A stretch of 64,000 bases of DNA from assembly GCF_000219605.1 (NCBI RefSeq), contig NC_015740.1, positions 744,001 to 808,000 on the forward strand, read 5' to 3'. Positions 22,735 through 31,327 of the stretch are shown piece by piece. The position numbers were made by a program, and so were the translations under genes. The notes under the pieces are model-generated. The model made no database searches. It saw only the letters and a list, made by a program, of their open reading frames with translations, and was not told the origin of the DNA. Source of the stretch: Stutzerimonas stutzeri. GTDB lineage: Bacteria; Pseudomonadota; Gammaproteobacteria; Pseudomonadales; Pseudomonadaceae. Within the stretch, counting starts at the first letter, position 1. Each line of letters opens with the position of its first letter.

Positions 22735-23656
22735 TGCCCCGATCCTGATCACAGGTGGCGCCGGCTTCATCGGCTCCAACCTGGTCGATGCACTGCTGGC
22801 ACGCGGTTACGCCGTTCGAGTGCTGGACAATCTGTCCACTGGCAAGCGTGAGAACCTGCCACAGGATGAGCGCGTCGAGCTCATCGTCGGTGATGTCGCC
22901 GACGCCGAATGCGTGCGTCGCTCGGTGCAGGGTTGTCGCGCCGTGGTGCATCTGGCCGCGGTGGCCTCGGTGCAAGCGTCGGTGGACGATCCGCTCGGTA
23001 CGCATCAGAGCAACCTGATCGGCACGCTCAATCTATGCGAAGCGATGCGTGAGGCAGGCGTGCAGCGAGTGTTGTTTGCCTCGAGCGCGGCGGTCTATGG
23101 CAACAACGGGGAAGGTCAGGCCATCGATGAAGGCACCGCGAAGGCGCCGCTTACCCCCTACGCCGCGGACAAGCTGGCCAGTGAGCACTACCTAGATTTC
23201 TATCGGCGCCAGCATGGTCTGGAGCCGGTGGTGTTCCGCTTCTTCAATGTTTACGGCCCGCGGCAGGATCCGTCGTCGCCCTATTCCGGGGTGATCAGCA
23301 TCTTCACCGAGCGGGCGCAGAAGGGACTGCCGATTGCGGTGTTCGGCGATGGGGAGCAGACGCGGGATTTCATCTATGTAGGGGATCTGGTCGAGGTGCT
23401 GGTGCAGGCACTCGAAGCGCCGGATGCGCCGGAAGGGGCGGTGAACGTTGGGCTCAACAAGGCGACGTCGTTGAACGAGCTGCTCGACGCGATTGGCGAT
23501 GTGCTGGGGGATCTGCCCGAGGTGAGCTATCAGGCGGCGCGCTCGGGAGACATCCGTCATTCGCGGGCGAACAATGCGCGACTGGTTCAGCGCTACCGCG
23601 TGCCAGAACCGCCGACCAGCATGCGCGAAGGGCTGGCCCGTTTATTGGGCAAGTAA
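22727..23656 (+). CDS. NAD-dependent UDP-sugar epimerase (GalE/WbpP family)
   Basis: A 309-residue extended SDR. The Rossmann motif GGAGFIG is at residues 10-16, the catalytic Tyr145/Lys149 pair in PYAADK, and a serine-rich FASSAAVYG strand precedes it. I chose ATG 22727 (MADAPILITGGAGFIG), which overlaps the previous stop by 8 bases. It would interconvert the C4 epimers of UDP-hexoses for envelope glycans; the exact substrate cannot be read from sequence. A similar epimerase gene lies next to oprG in P. aeruginosa. Confidence 0.85.
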   Translation: MADAPILITGGAGFIGSNLVDALLARGYAVRVLDNLSTGKRENLPQDERVELIVGDVADAECVRRSVQGCRAVVHLAAVASVQASVDDPLGTHQSNLIGTLNLCEAMREAGVQRVLFASSAAVYGNNGEGQAIDEGTAKAPLTPYAADKLASEHYLDFYRRQHGLEPVVFRFFNVYGPRQDPSSPYSGVISIFTERAQKGLPIAVFGDGEQTRDFIYVGDLVEVLVQALEAPDAPEGAVNVGLNKATSLNELLDAIGDVLGDLPEVSYQAARSGDIRHSRANNARLVQRYRVPEPPTSMREGLARLLGK

Positions 23657-23670
23657 GCGAAACCGGAAAA

Positions 23671-23699
23671 GACAAAAGGCGCCAATGGCGCCTTTTGTC
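23671..23699. terminator. Bidirectional terminator between the epimerase gene and oprG
   Basis: A perfect 13-bp inverted repeat (23671-23683 with 23687-23699) with a 3-base loop. AAAA on one arm and TTTT on the other make it usable from both sides between convergent genes. Confidence 0.9.
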
Positions 23700-23726
23700 T
23701 GTCTGCGACTCGGTCAGGCCGATTCG

Positions 23727-24404
23727 TCAGAACTTGTAGCCGAGGCCGACCATGTAGACGAAGGGGTCGACGTCTACGTCGACTTTGACCTTGCCCAGTA
23801 CCGCGTGGTTGGAAGTAGCTTCAGTATCGATGTCGATATAGCGAACCTGAGCGTTGAGCATGATGTTGTCTGTGAGCATGTAATCCATGCCTACTTGTGC
23901 GGCCAGGCCCCAAGAATCTTTCAGGTCCAGGCCGTTGAAACCATTCCCCTCAGCCTGGCTGCTCAACTTGTCGTCGAAGAACCATGTGTAGTTAACGCCA
24001 GCCCCAACGTACGGTTGGAAAGCCGACGTTTTATCCAGCGGGTAGTAGATAACGCTCAGGGTCGGCGGCAGATGCTTGATAGTTCCGAACTTCCCGTCCA
24101 GTGGTGCGCCAAGGCCTTTGACGCCAACGTCGTGGCTGAACGGCGTAGCGGCCAGCAGTTCGATCCCTACCTTGTCGGTGATCATGTAGGCGAAGTTGAG
24201 GCCCAACTGAGTGTCGCTGTCGAGCGTAGCCTTGGTACCGGCAATTGGACCGGTCAGTGCGGTAGAGATAGAACTGCTGTCTTCACGCGGATCAACGGTA
24301 ACCGCACCAGCGCGAACGATGATGTCCCCGGCTTCGAAAGCCTGGGCGAAGGGGGCGGCCAGCGCCAGGGCCAGCGCGGAAGCGGTGAACAGGGTCTTGC
24401 GCAT
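23727..24404 (-). CDS. oprG: OmpW-family outer membrane porin (OprG-like)
   Basis: A 225-residue eight-stranded beta-barrel protein with a signal peptide (residues 1-22, cleavage after AQA) and a C-terminal Phe (GLGYKF), the outer-membrane sorting signal. OmpW/OprG channels pass small hydrophobic molecules and, in some reports, iron-related stimuli alter their expression. The gene has an Anr/FNR-like site about 70 bp upstream, in agreement with the known anaerobic control of oprG. Pairing with the epimerase gene supports the OprG assignment. Confidence 0.88.
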   Translation of the reverse strand: MRKTLFTASALALALAAPFAQAFEAGDIIVRAGAVTVDPREDSSSISTALTGPIAGTKATLDSDTQLGLNFAYMITDKVGIELLAATPFSHDVGVKGLGAPLDGKFGTIKHLPPTLSVIYYPLDKTSAFQPYVGAGVNYTWFFDDKLSSQAEGNGFNGLDLKDSWGLAAQVGMDYMLTDNIMLNAQVRYIDIDTEATSNHAVLGKVKVDVDVDPFVYMVGLGYKF

Positions 24405-24467
24405 GATGATGCTCCGTTTGTTGGAATGCGATTGGGGGCCATGGTAGGCAGTGGGCGCTTGGGCTTT

Positions 24468-24481
24468 TTGATCCAGCTCAA
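24468..24481 (-). promoter_or_regulatory. Anr/FNR-like box upstream of oprG
   Basis: TTGATCCAGCTCAA matches TTGAT-N4-ATCAA at 9 of 10 defined bases. On the minus strand TACCAT (24446-24441) is a plausible -10; the implied start near 24433 would put the box at about -41.5, the class II activator position. Confidence 0.65.
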
Positions 24482-24518
24482 TGAAAGCCGCGTCGTCAGC
24501 TGCGACGTAATGCCCGGG

Positions 24519-24560
24519 TTGCTTTGCGTCAATTCACAGATGATAATGTTTCTCTTTTGA
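24519..24560 (+). promoter_or_regulatory. Promoter and Fur-like box of the TonB operon
   Basis: TTGCTT (24519-24524), a 17-base spacer and GATAAT (24542-24547). The 19-mer at 24542-24560, starting GATAATG, matches the classic Fur consensus at 12 of 19 positions and covers the -10. This suggests iron-dependent repression of the operon starting at 24589. Confidence 0.5.
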
Positions 24561-24588
24561 GTTAACGACCGTCTGCAAGGACCCCTCC

Positions 24589-25374
24589 ATGCCTTCCTTC
24601 ATCCCCCGCCTGTTGGCGGTTGCCGTGCTGCCGTGCTGCCTGCACCTGTATGCCGGGTCGCTCTCCGCGGCCCCGCTGGACGCTGCGCTCGATGAGAGCG
24701 AGCGCCTGTCTGCCGAAGCCAAGGCTTCGCAAGCGCGGATCGATCAGCTCGACGACGCCACGCGCGAGATGCTCACCGAGTACCGCAACGCGCTGCAGCA
24801 GACCGAAGCCCTGAAGGCCTACAACAAGCAGCTGCAGGAATTGACCGCTGCGCAGCGCAAGGAACTGGTGGGCTTCCAGCGCCAGCTGGACAGCATCGAG
24901 CGCACCCAGGAAGCGGTAACGCCGCAAATGAGTCGCATGGTCGAGGTGCTCGGCGAGTTCATCGCAGCCGACTTGCCGTTCCTGCCCGAGGAGCGCGCTG
25001 ATCGCCTGGCCGGCCTGCAGGACCTGCTGCCGCGTGCCGACGTCAGTCTGGCGGAGAAGTACCGGCGCATCCTCGAGGCCTATCAGATCGAAAGCGACTA
25101 CGGCCGCACACTGGAAGCCTGGCGCGGCGAACTGCCGGGCAATGGCGATTCGCGTAGCGTCGAGTTCCTCCGTCTGGGCCGGGTGATGCTCTATTACCAG
25201 ACCCTCGATGCCCACGAGAGCGGCTGGTGGAACCCGCAGACGCGCAGCTGGGAAGTGCTCGATGGCAGCGCCCGACGGCCGCTGACCCAGGCCATCGCCA
25301 TTGCCCGCCAGCAGCAGGCGCCCGCATATCTGCAACTGCCCGTGAAGACCCTGGCCGAGGAGGCCGCGCAATGA
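24589..25374 (+). CDS. DUF3450 periplasmic coiled-coil protein (TonB-system accessory)
   Basis: A 261-residue exported protein: signal peptide (residues about 1-28), a long helical, coiled-coil-prone region (about 32-105), then a conserved globular part with YYQTLDAHESGWWNP. This is the DUF3450 family that precedes ttpC in Vibrio-type TonB2 operons. Its exact task is unknown; a role in organising the TonB complex is inferred from context. The stop overlaps the next start (ATGA at 25371). Confidence 0.8.
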   Translation: MPSFIPRLLAVAVLPCCLHLYAGSLSAAPLDAALDESERLSAEAKASQARIDQLDDATREMLTEYRNALQQTEALKAYNKQLQELTAAQRKELVGFQRQLDSIERTQEAVTPQMSRMVEVLGEFIAADLPFLPEERADRLAGLQDLLPRADVSLAEKYRRILEAYQIESDYGRTLEAWRGELPGNGDSRSVEFLRLGRVMLYYQTLDAHESGWWNPQTRSWEVLDGSARRPLTQAIAIARQQQAPAYLQLPVKTLAEEAAQ

Positions 25375-26717
25375 GCCGTCTGTTTTCCCTGTTCCTTGTC
25401 GCGCTGCTGCCGCTCACCTCTCATGCGGCGGAGCCGCTCAGTCCCGACCAGCTGCTCGAGCGCATTCGCAGCGACCGCGCGGCCGAGGTCAGCGCCATGC
25501 AGACCCGCGAGCAGGCCTTCGTGCGTGACCGTGGCGAGCAGCAGCAACTGCTGTCACGCGCACGGGCCGCCCTCGCCGAGCAGAAGGCCGAGGCCGAGCG
25601 GCTGAAGGCTGAATTCGACCGCCAGGAAGCGGAGCTGGCCGAGCAGGAAAAGCTGCTGGCACAGCGTGTCGGTCATCTCGGCGAGCTGTTCGGCGTGGTG
25701 CGGCAGAGTGCCGGTGATATCGCCGGCCAGTGGCAGGATAGCCTGCTCAATGCCCAGTATCCCGAGCGACTCAAGCAGCTGCGCAGCCTGGCCGAAAGTC
25801 GTGCCTTGCCATCAGCCGATGACCTCGATGCCTTCTGGATGACCCTCCTCGAAGACCTGGCGGCCAGCGGCCGCGTCGAGCGCGTGCAACTTCCGGTGGT
25901 GGGCACCGACGGTGCGCGCAGCGAGCAGCCGGTACTGCGTGTCGGCAGCTTCTCCGCCTTTACCAGCGACGCCTTCCTGCGCTACGACGCTGATGCCGGG
26001 GAGCTGCTGGTGCCGCCGCGTCAGCCTTCCGGCACGGGCCTGATCGAGGATTACCTGAAAAGCTCCGATGCCCTGGCCACGCTGCCTGTCGACCCGAGCC
26101 GGGGTACCCTGCTGGCGCAGTTGCAGCGCCAGCCGGACCTGTGGGATCGAGTCAAGCAGGGCGGTCTGGTCGGTGGCGTGATCCTGGTGCTCGGCGCCAT
26201 CGGTCTGCTGCTGGCGATCTGGCGCATGGTCTATCTCGGTGGCATTGGCCGCAAGGTTGGAAGTCAGATGCGCGAGCTCAATCATCCGCGCGACGACAAC
26301 CCGCTCGGCCGCATCATCGGCGTGCTGGGGCCCAAGCCGCAGCTGTCGGACCTGGAGACGCTGGAGCTCAAGCTGGACGAAGCCATCCTGCAGGAAACCC
26401 CGCCGCTGGAGCGTGGCCAACCGCTACTCAAGCTGCTCGCCGCCGTGGCGCCGCTGCTCGGCCTGCTGGGTACCGTGACCGGCATGATCATCACCTTCCA
26501 GGCCATCACCCAGAGTGGTGGCGGCGATTCGCGGCTGATGGCCGACGGCATTTCCCAGGCGCTGGTGACTACAGTGCTGGGCCTGGTGGTGGCGATTCCG
26601 CTGCTGTTCCTGCACAGCCTGTTGGCCAGCCGCAGCAAGGCGCTGATCCAGCTGCTGGAGCAGCAGAGCGCCGGGCTGATCGCGCTGCATCTGTCCGGAG
26701 CACCGCGCCGTGACTGA
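25371..26717 (+). CDS. TtpC-like MotA/TolQ/ExbB proton-channel protein
   Basis: A 448-residue protein: signal peptide (1-20), a periplasmic coiled coil (about 40-115), then the three-helix MotA/TolQ/ExbB domain in the C-terminal third (GGVILVLGAIGLLLAIW, LLKLLAAVAPLLGLLGTVTG, LVTTVLGLVVAIPLLFLHSLL). The long N-terminal extension distinguishes TtpC from ordinary ExbB; in Vibrio TtpC is needed for TonB2 function. It overlaps the following gene by 8 bases. Confidence 0.85.
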   Translation: MSRLFSLFLVALLPLTSHAAEPLSPDQLLERIRSDRAAEVSAMQTREQAFVRDRGEQQQLLSRARAALAEQKAEAERLKAEFDRQEAELAEQEKLLAQRVGHLGELFGVVRQSAGDIAGQWQDSLLNAQYPERLKQLRSLAESRALPSADDLDAFWMTLLEDLAASGRVERVQLPVVGTDGARSEQPVLRVGSFSAFTSDAFLRYDADAGELLVPPRQPSGTGLIEDYLKSSDALATLPVDPSRGTLLAQLQRQPDLWDRVKQGGLVGGVILVLGAIGLLLAIWRMVYLGGIGRKVGSQMRELNHPRDDNPLGRIIGVLGPKPQLSDLETLELKLDEAILQETPPLERGQPLLKLLAAVAPLLGLLGTVTGMIITFQAITQSGGGDSRLMADGISQALVTTVLGLVVAIPLLFLHSLLASRSKALIQLLEQQSAGLIALHLSGAPRRD

Positions 26718-27255
26718 TCTGCGCGCTCACTGGCTGAGTGTTGTCGACAGCGGTCACGCGCTGCTCGACTTCATGACCGCGGGTGGGGTGGTGATGTGGG
26801 CATTGGCCGGCCTGTGCGTGCTGTATTGGACGCTGGTGTTCGAGCGCCTGTGGTTCATGCGTCGGGTCTTCCCGCATTGGGTCGAGTCGCGCCGGCAGGC
26901 CTGGGCGCAGCTGGCCGATGAGCCCGGCAGCTGGCAGCGCGCCGTGCGCCTGGCCTGGCTGGCGCAGGCACAGCAGCAGCTGTCCGGCCCGCTGCGGTTG
27001 AGCAAGACGCTGGTTGCGATGTATCCGCTGCTCGGCCTGCTGGGCACGGTCAGCGGCATGATCGCGGTTTTCGATGTGCTGGCGCTCAGCGGCACCGGCA
27101 ACCCTCGCGGCATGGCTGCGGGCGTCTGGCAGGCGACCCTGCCGACCATGGCCGGCATGGTGCTGGCCATCACGGGATTGTTCAGTCTGGCGCGCCTCGA
27201 GCGAATCGCGCGCCAGTCTCTCGACCGGCTGGCCGACCAGCTGCGTCACGATTGA
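26710..27255 (+). CDS. exbB: ExbB-like biopolymer transport protein
   Basis: A 181-residue inner-membrane protein starting at GTG 26710. It has three predicted helices, including the signature LLGLLGTVSGMIAVFDVL (about residues 101-118), and is shorter than classical ExbB, as in TonB2-type systems. With ExbD it would harvest the proton gradient for TonB. Second MotA/TolQ/ExbB protein of the operon. Confidence 0.88.
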   Translation: MTDLRAHWLSVVDSGHALLDFMTAGGVVMWALAGLCVLYWTLVFERLWFMRRVFPHWVESRRQAWAQLADEPGSWQRAVRLAWLAQAQQQLSGPLRLSKTLVAMYPLLGLLGTVSGMIAVFDVLALSGTGNPRGMAAGVWQATLPTMAGMVLAITGLFSLARLERIARQSLDRLADQLRHD

Positions 27256-27266
27256 GGATTAGCGGG

Positions 27267-27680
27267 ATGCGTATGCGTCGTCACCATTACCAGCAGGAAG
27301 AAGACACCGGTATCGATCTCACGCCGATGCTCGACGTGGTCTTCATCATGCTGATCTTCTTCATCGTCACCAGCTCCTTCATCAAGGAGTCGGGTGTCGA
27401 GGTCCAGCGCCCGCAGGCCGATACCGCGAGCACGCAGGACAAGGGCAACATCCTTATCGCCGTCACCGCCGATGGGCAGGTCTGGATCGACAAGCAGGCG
27501 GTGGACGTGCGCAGCGTCCGCGCCCATGTCGAGCGGATGCGGGTGGATCAGCCCGAGGGCGCGGTGGTTGTCCAGGCAGACCAGGATGCCCGCACCGGCC
27601 TTGTGGTGCAGGTGATGGACCAGGCGCGCCAGGCCGGCGTGCAGGACGTGGCGCTGGCTGCCAGCACGGGGTCGCGCTGA
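27267..27680 (+). CDS. exbD: ExbD-like biopolymer transport protein
   Basis: A 137-residue protein: short cytoplasmic tail, one membrane helix (about 21-41) with the conserved proton-binding Asp in DLTPMLDVVFIML, and a periplasmic domain. I chose ATG 27267 with GAGG nine bases upstream; an in-frame TTG at 27252 would overlap exbB. It shares one base with the tonB start. Confidence 0.88.
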   Translation: MRMRRHHYQQEEDTGIDLTPMLDVVFIMLIFFIVTSSFIKESGVEVQRPQADTASTQDKGNILIAVTADGQVWIDKQAVDVRSVRAHVERMRVDQPEGAVVVQADQDARTGLVVQVMDQARQAGVQDVALAASTGSR

Positions 27681-28393
27681 TGCAACCGCGGCTGGTCCGT
27701 TTCAGTCTGGCTTTTGTCGCCGCCTGCGTGGTGGCGCTGCTGCTGTTCGCCCTGATGCTGAGCATGGTCAATCCACCGCGCAGCAAGATTCAGGAAGACC
27801 CGCTGGCCATCGCCAATTTCGTGCGTATGGATGGACGCAACGAAGACAGCGTCACGCGCACTCGCCAGCAGGCGCCGCAACCGCCACAGCCGAAGACGCC
27901 GCAACCGCCGACGCCGCCGACGCCGAACATGGCCACGCCGGATGCCAACCTGCCGAAGCTCGACCTCGATCTGCCGAGCATCGATGCGGGCATTTCGGTT
28001 GCGACCGCGCCGGCGCCCAGCCTGACCGGCCTGACCGCTGCGCAGAGCACGCCTGCGGCCGCTCCGGCACCGGCTAGCGCGGCGGTCGAGGCGGCTGGCA
28101 AGCCGGGTGGCCCCGAGCAGGAAGTCATGCCGCTCAACGACGTGCGTCCGGAGTATCCCTATCGAGCACGGCAGCAGGGCATCGAGGGCCATATCAAGCT
28201 TGCCTTCACCATCAATCCCCAGGGGCGGGTGGAGAACATCCGCGTACTGGAGGCGTCACCACGCAACGTGTTCGATCGCGAGGCCCGGCGTGCTGCGGCC
28301 CGCTGGCGTTTCGCCCCGCGTACCGAGAACGGCGCGCCGGTATCCCGAGAAGCCGTTAAAACCCTGCACTTCCGCCTGCAAGGAGAACGCTGA
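27680..28393 (+). CDS. tonB: TonB-family energy transducer
   Basis: A 237-residue protein with an N-terminal membrane anchor (about 8-30), a proline-rich spacer (QPPQPKTPQPPTPPTP, about 66-81), an Ala/Pro linker, and a C-terminal TonB domain (about 148-237) with RPEYPYRARQQGIEG and VREA-like VLEASPRNVFDREA segments. It transmits energy to outer-membrane receptors. No receptor gene adjoins it, but btuB (49.8-51.7 kb) would need such a transducer. Confidence 0.9.
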   Translation: MQPRLVRFSLAFVAACVVALLLFALMLSMVNPPRSKIQEDPLAIANFVRMDGRNEDSVTRTRQQAPQPPQPKTPQPPTPPTPNMATPDANLPKLDLDLPSIDAGISVATAPAPSLTGLTAAQSTPAAAPAPASAAVEAAGKPGGPEQEVMPLNDVRPEYPYRARQQGIEGHIKLAFTINPQGRVENIRVLEASPRNVFDREARRAAARWRFAPRTENGAPVSREAVKTLHFRLQGER

Positions 28394-28394
28394 A

Positions 28395-29486
28395 ATGCTT
28401 CGTCTGCTGCTTGTGCTGACCCTTTTCCTCGCTGCTTCGGTCCAGGCTGCCCAGGCCATCGACCCGGCCGTGTTCATGGCGCTCGAGCGAGCGCAGACCG
28501 CGCAGAGCAAGGGCGACTATGCGGCTGCACGCAAGGCGCTGGACGGCGCGAGCGCCAAGCCGGGGAGCAACGAAGAGGCTTTGCTCTGGCGCAGCCGAGG
28601 CTATCTGGCCTGGGCCGAAGGCAACAACCGGCAGGCGCTGGAGTGGCTGGACAAGGCCGTGGCCAGCGGCAAGCTGGACGAGCAACTGCTGGCCGGCGAG
28701 CGCCTCAATCTGGCACGCTTGAACCTGGTCGAGGGGCGCTATGCCAAGGTCGTCAGCCTGCTGGGCTCGGCCAATCAGGCCGACGAGGAGATCCTGCAGA
28801 TGCTGGTGCAGGCCTATCAGGGGCTCGGTCAGCATGCCAAGGCCCTGCCGCTGGCCGAACGTTACGTGCAGGCCAATCCGAAAGCCGGCGACACCTGGCT
28901 GCAGTTCCTGGTCGCCGGCAATGCCGAACTCAAACGCTATCAGGCCGCCGAACGCTGGCAACAGCAACTCTTGCTGCGCCATCCCGATCAGGTCAAGGCC
29001 TGGCGGCAGCTCGCCGGCCTTCAGCAGCTGGCCGGTGCCGAGGATCGCGCGCTGGCTACCCTACGGGCGGCGCACACCAAGGGGCTGCGCTTCACTGAGG
29101 CCGAGCTGGACAACCTGGTCGCGCTGGCCAGTGCCGCCGGCCAGCCCTGGCAGGGCGCCAAGCTGTTGGAGGGCATGCTTGCCTCGCGCTTGCTGCCGAG
29201 CAATGCGCAACGTCAGGAACGCATGGGCATGCTCTGGTGGCAGGCACGTGAGCGTACCGAAGCCGCCAAGATCTATCGGCAGTTGGCGACCCAGACCGGC
29301 AGTGCCAAGTTCTGGATGAATGTCGCACAGCTCGAACTGGAACAGGCCCGCTGGCAGGCCGGGCTCGAAGCGCTGAAACAGGCGGAGCGAGCCGGAGCGG
29401 AGCGTCGCTGGGTGCGCGAGTGGCGGGAGTGGGCTGAAGGCGAGCTCAGCTTCGAGCGCGAACGGCAGGTCGCCAGCGTCCGCTGA
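28395..29486 (+). CDS. TPR-repeat periplasmic protein of the TonB operon
   Basis: A 363-residue exported protein with a signal peptide (1-20) and several tetratricopeptide-like helical repeats (for example LLWRSRGYLAWAEGNNRQAL). It starts 1 bp after tonB. Homologues close the Vibrio ttpC-exbB-exbD-tonB cluster; they are thought to be structural partners, but the role here is inferred from context only. Confidence 0.78.
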   Translation: MLRLLLVLTLFLAASVQAAQAIDPAVFMALERAQTAQSKGDYAAARKALDGASAKPGSNEEALLWRSRGYLAWAEGNNRQALEWLDKAVASGKLDEQLLAGERLNLARLNLVEGRYAKVVSLLGSANQADEEILQMLVQAYQGLGQHAKALPLAERYVQANPKAGDTWLQFLVAGNAELKRYQAAERWQQQLLLRHPDQVKAWRQLAGLQQLAGAEDRALATLRAAHTKGLRFTEAELDNLVALASAAGQPWQGAKLLEGMLASRLLPSNAQRQERMGMLWWQARERTEAAKIYRQLATQTGSAKFWMNVAQLELEQARWQAGLEALKQAERAGAERRWVREWREWAEGELSFERERQVASVR

Positions 29487-29500
29487 TTGGCGTGGCGACC

Positions 29501-29520
29501 ACGGCGATCACTATCGCCGT
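29501..29520. terminator. Hairpin between convergent operons (weak)
   Basis: An 8-bp stem (29501-29508 with 29513-29520) with loop CACT, lying between the TPR gene and the convergent DUF3299 gene. No U-tract follows, so intrinsic termination is doubtful. Confidence 0.3.
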
Positions 29521-29537
29521 CGTCCTGCGCCTGCTGG

Positions 29538-30062
29538 TCACTGCAACTCGTAGGGATAGATCTTCTGCGCCTGCATGCGGTAGCCGGCCTCTGCCAGCTC
29601 GCTGCTGGCATGCTCGACGCGCATGGGCCCTTCGATCCAGAACGGCTCGTACAGCGCTTCTACCCGCACGCCCAGTTCACTGGTGGCATGCACGATCTGG
29701 TTGGACGGCGGTGGTGGCACATGGATGCAGGCGCCGAAATAGGGCACCAGCAGGAACTCAATGACGCGCCCTTCGTCGGTCATGTCCAGCGGCACGATAT
29801 AGCCTGGCAATTTCACCATCTGCCCATCGAGCGCCTCGACCACCGGCGCGGCCGGCGACTGCTGTGCCGCGGCCGGGCCGGCCTCGGCGGCGAGCGCATC
29901 GGCCAGCTGCGACATGTCATGTATCGCCAGCGGCGGTGGCGGCGGAGGGGCTCCTTCCGGAATCAGCTCCGACCATTGCAGCAGACGGACTTCAGCCGCG
30001 TGCAGGGGCAGCGCGCAGGCCAGGAGCAGGGCGAACAGCAGGCGTGGCATGGGCTTCCTCAT
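29538..30062 (-). CDS. DUF3299 periplasmic protein
   Basis: A 174-residue exported protein (signal peptide about 1-22) with the DUF3299 pattern: LQWSELIPEG, LPGYIVPLD, FLLVPYFGACIHVPPPP. The single Cys and several His in the last motif could bind metal. I chose ATG 30062, which overlaps the permease stop by 4 bases (ATGA). It is the last gene of a four-gene operon equivalent to P. aeruginosa PA4063-PA4066, reported to respond to zinc limitation. Confidence 0.75.
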   Translation of the reverse strand: MRKPMPRLLFALLLACALPLHAAEVRLLQWSELIPEGAPPPPPPLAIHDMSQLADALAAEAGPAAAQQSPAAPVVEALDGQMVKLPGYIVPLDMTDEGRVIEFLLVPYFGACIHVPPPPSNQIVHATSELGVRVEALYEPFWIEGPMRVEHASSELAEAGYRMQAQKIYPYELQ

Positions 30063-31324
30063 AGTCGGATCGACAGGCCATCGGCAAGCGATTGGCGATA
30101 CGCCCGCCAGGCCGGCACGCTGCCCATCAGCAGCGCGGCCAGCAGGATAGCGCCAAGCAGGCTCCACTCATAGGCGCTCGGCCAGGCCAGCGGCAGATAC
30201 AGGCCGTACAGGCTCTGCAGCGGCGCCTGTGCGATGGCGATCCCTGCATACAACAGGGCCAGCCCCAGCAGCGTGCCCGCCAGCGCCAGACCGAAGGCCT
30301 CGATGATCAACAGCGCGGCGATATGCCAGGGGCGAGCACCCACTGAGCGCAGGATCGCCATCTCCCGGCGACGTTCGTTGAGGCTGGTGAGGATCGCCGT
30401 CAGCATGCCGATCAGCCCGGTCAGCACGACGAATAGCGAGACCACGAACAGCGCCTTCTCGGCTGTGCCCATCAGGCTCCAGAGTTCCTGCAGGGCAACG
30501 CCGGGCAGGATCGCCAGCAGCGGTTCGCCGCGGTACTGGTTGATTTCCCGTTGCAGGGTGAACGTGGCGACCTTGCTGTTCAAGCCGAGCAGGAACGCCG
30601 TGATCTGCTGTGGCTGAAGATCTAGGCCACGCGCTTGCTCGGCGTCGATGCGTGCGGCGCCGCGCGCCGGCATGCCGTTCTGCCAGTCGATGTGCAGCGC
30701 TTCCATGCCGGCCAGGCTGATGTGCAGGGTGCGGTCGACAGGAGTGCCGGTGCGCTGCAGCACGCCAACCACGCGGAACGGCTTGTCGTCGTGCTGCACC
30801 AGGCTGACCCGAGCGGTGCCATGGGCCAGCACGATACTGTCGTCGAGCCGGTAGCCCAGCGCGCTGGCCACTTCGGCGCCCAGTACTACCTCGAACGGGT
30901 CGCTTTCGAAGGCGCGGCCTTCGGCCAGCTGCAGCTGCTGCTTGCGGCCGTAGCGGTAATGCTCGAAATAGGCGCTGCTGGTGCCCATCACTCGATAACC
31001 ACGATGGGAATCGCCGAGGGAAATCGGGATTGCCCAGTCGACACGCGGGTGTTCGGCGAAGTGCTGGTAGCTTTCCCAGCGGATGTTGTTCGTCGCGTTA
31101 CCGATGCGAAACACCGAATAGAGCAGCAGATTCACCGAGCCGGAGCGGGCGCCGACCACCAGATCGGTGCCGCTGATGGTGCTGGCGAAGCTGGCGCGGG
31201 TTTCGCTGCGTACCCGTTCGACGGCGAGCAGCAGGCACACTGACAGCGCGATGGCGAATACGGTCAACAGGGCGGTAAAGCGGCGATTGTTAAGGCTCGC
31301 CAGGGCCAGGCGCAGTAGATACAT
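30059..31324 (-). CDS. ABC transporter permease (MacB/FtsX type)
   Basis: A 421-residue inner-membrane protein: one N-terminal helix (about 17-36), a periplasmic domain of roughly 230 residues, then three C-terminal helices, the classic FtsX/MacB fold. Such proteins are mechanotransmitters or exporters, not importers. It is coupled to the ATPase upstream (3-bp gap) and to DUF3299 downstream. Confidence 0.85.
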   Translation of the reverse strand: MYLLRLALASLNNRRFTALLTVFAIALSVCLLLAVERVRSETRASFASTISGTDLVVGARSGSVNLLLYSVFRIGNATNNIRWESYQHFAEHPRVDWAIPISLGDSHRGYRVMGTSSAYFEHYRYGRKQQLQLAEGRAFESDPFEVVLGAEVASALGYRLDDSIVLAHGTARVSLVQHDDKPFRVVGVLQRTGTPVDRTLHISLAGMEALHIDWQNGMPARGAARIDAEQARGLDLQPQQITAFLLGLNSKVATFTLQREINQYRGEPLLAILPGVALQELWSLMGTAEKALFVVSLFVVLTGLIGMLTAILTSLNERRREMAILRSVGARPWHIAALLIIEAFGLALAGTLLGLALLYAGIAIAQAPLQSLYGLYLPLAWPSAYEWSLLGAILLAALLMGSVPAWRAYRQSLADGLSIRL

Positions 31325-31327
31325 CGC

